52,005 nucleotides of DNA from Rhizopus sp. PT2906 (taxonomy: Eukaryota > Mucoromycota > Mucoromycetes > Mucorales > Rhizopodaceae), in the NCBI GenBank assembly GCA_025529335.1, contig JAMYHX010000299.1, positions 1-52,005 of the forward strand. The letters are read 5' to 3'. Under the pieces are notes generated by a model, which saw only the letters and a list, made by a program, of their open reading frames with translations, did no database searches and had not been told where the DNA came from. A program made the translations under genes and the position numbers. Position 1 is the stretch's first letter; each line of letters starts with the position of its first letter. Positions 51,922-52,005 of this stretch are shown here, piece after piece.

Positions 51922-52005
51922 TTAAAAAAAATTTTTTTTAAAAAAAATTATATAGAAAAATTATTATTATAAAACATTTAAATTATTAAAATAATTTTTA
52001 ATCAC
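51893..52005. repeat. T/A low-complexity tract at the window end
   Basis: A run of about 29 T's, then alternating A and T blocks to the window edge. It may mark the end of a contig or an AT-rich spacer; no gene. Confidence 0.9.

Noticed and set aside
1..52005. CRISPR array, tRNA or rRNA genes
   Set aside because: No regular short repeats with spacers, no cloverleaf with A/B boxes and no rRNA segments were recognised by eye; a tRNA scan would be needed to exclude tRNAs completely.

Overview
The window is nuclear DNA of a filamentous fungus, most likely a Mucorales species of the Mucoromycota. The protein-coding genes are typically fungal, AT-rich and closely packed. They are interrupted by many 50-70 nt GT-AG introns with T-rich acceptors, and the spacers are full of poly(T)/poly(A) runs. 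Several dispersed gene families look like the lineage-specific repeats of Mucor-like genomes. This placement rests on protein and intron character, not on a database search.

Housekeeping block (1-21.7 kb): a CAP-Gly protein end, CAF-1 p60/Cac2, the importin-alpha exporter Cse1/CAS, the tRNA thiolation factor Ctu2/Ncs2, a membrane-anchored alginate-lyase-like protein, aminopeptidase P, an Anp1/Mnn9-type mannosyltransferase, peroxin Pex16, a PRELI/Ups lipid-transfer protein, an SP-RING (PIAS/Siz-type) SUMO ligase and an unrecognised Ser-rich protein. Decayed copies of a dispersed gene family sit at 5.8-6.7 kb and 13.8-14.9 kb.

Mobile block 1 (22.4-26.2 kb): a Tc1/mariner-type element of about 3.8 kb, bounded by diverged inverted repeats and TA. 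It carries a dead transposase, a fragment of a second transposase in reverse orientation, and two cargo reading frames, one with a PD-(D/E)XK nuclease signature.

Second gene block (26.3-44.3 kb): an FAD amine oxidase, a 3.2 kb gene-poor gap with another repeat-family copy and a three-unit tandem repeat, tRNase Z overlapping tail-to-tail by 4 nt with a CHERP-like splicing factor, a B-box/DUF2009 protein, a CP2/grainyhead transcription factor, a HeH/LEM-type inner nuclear membrane protein lying between about 0.5 kb inverted repeats, and a cytochrome P450.

Mobile block 2 (44.7-51.7 kb): an N-terminally truncated Fanzor/TnpB-like gene, a small unrecognised gene, AP-2 sigma, a broken Helitron N-terminal region, and an intron-containing Fanzor (eukaryotic TnpB-like RNA-guided nuclease candidate). 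The last has its RuvC residues, zinc ribbon and an N-terminal basic NLS-like exon. A strong 11-bp hairpin begins 18 nt after its stop codon, where an omega-RNA or element end would be expected. These two Fanzor genes, the cargo-bearing mariner element and the HeH/LEM gene inside inverted repeats are the parts most worth following up. All functional calls are read from sequence motifs remembered from known families.
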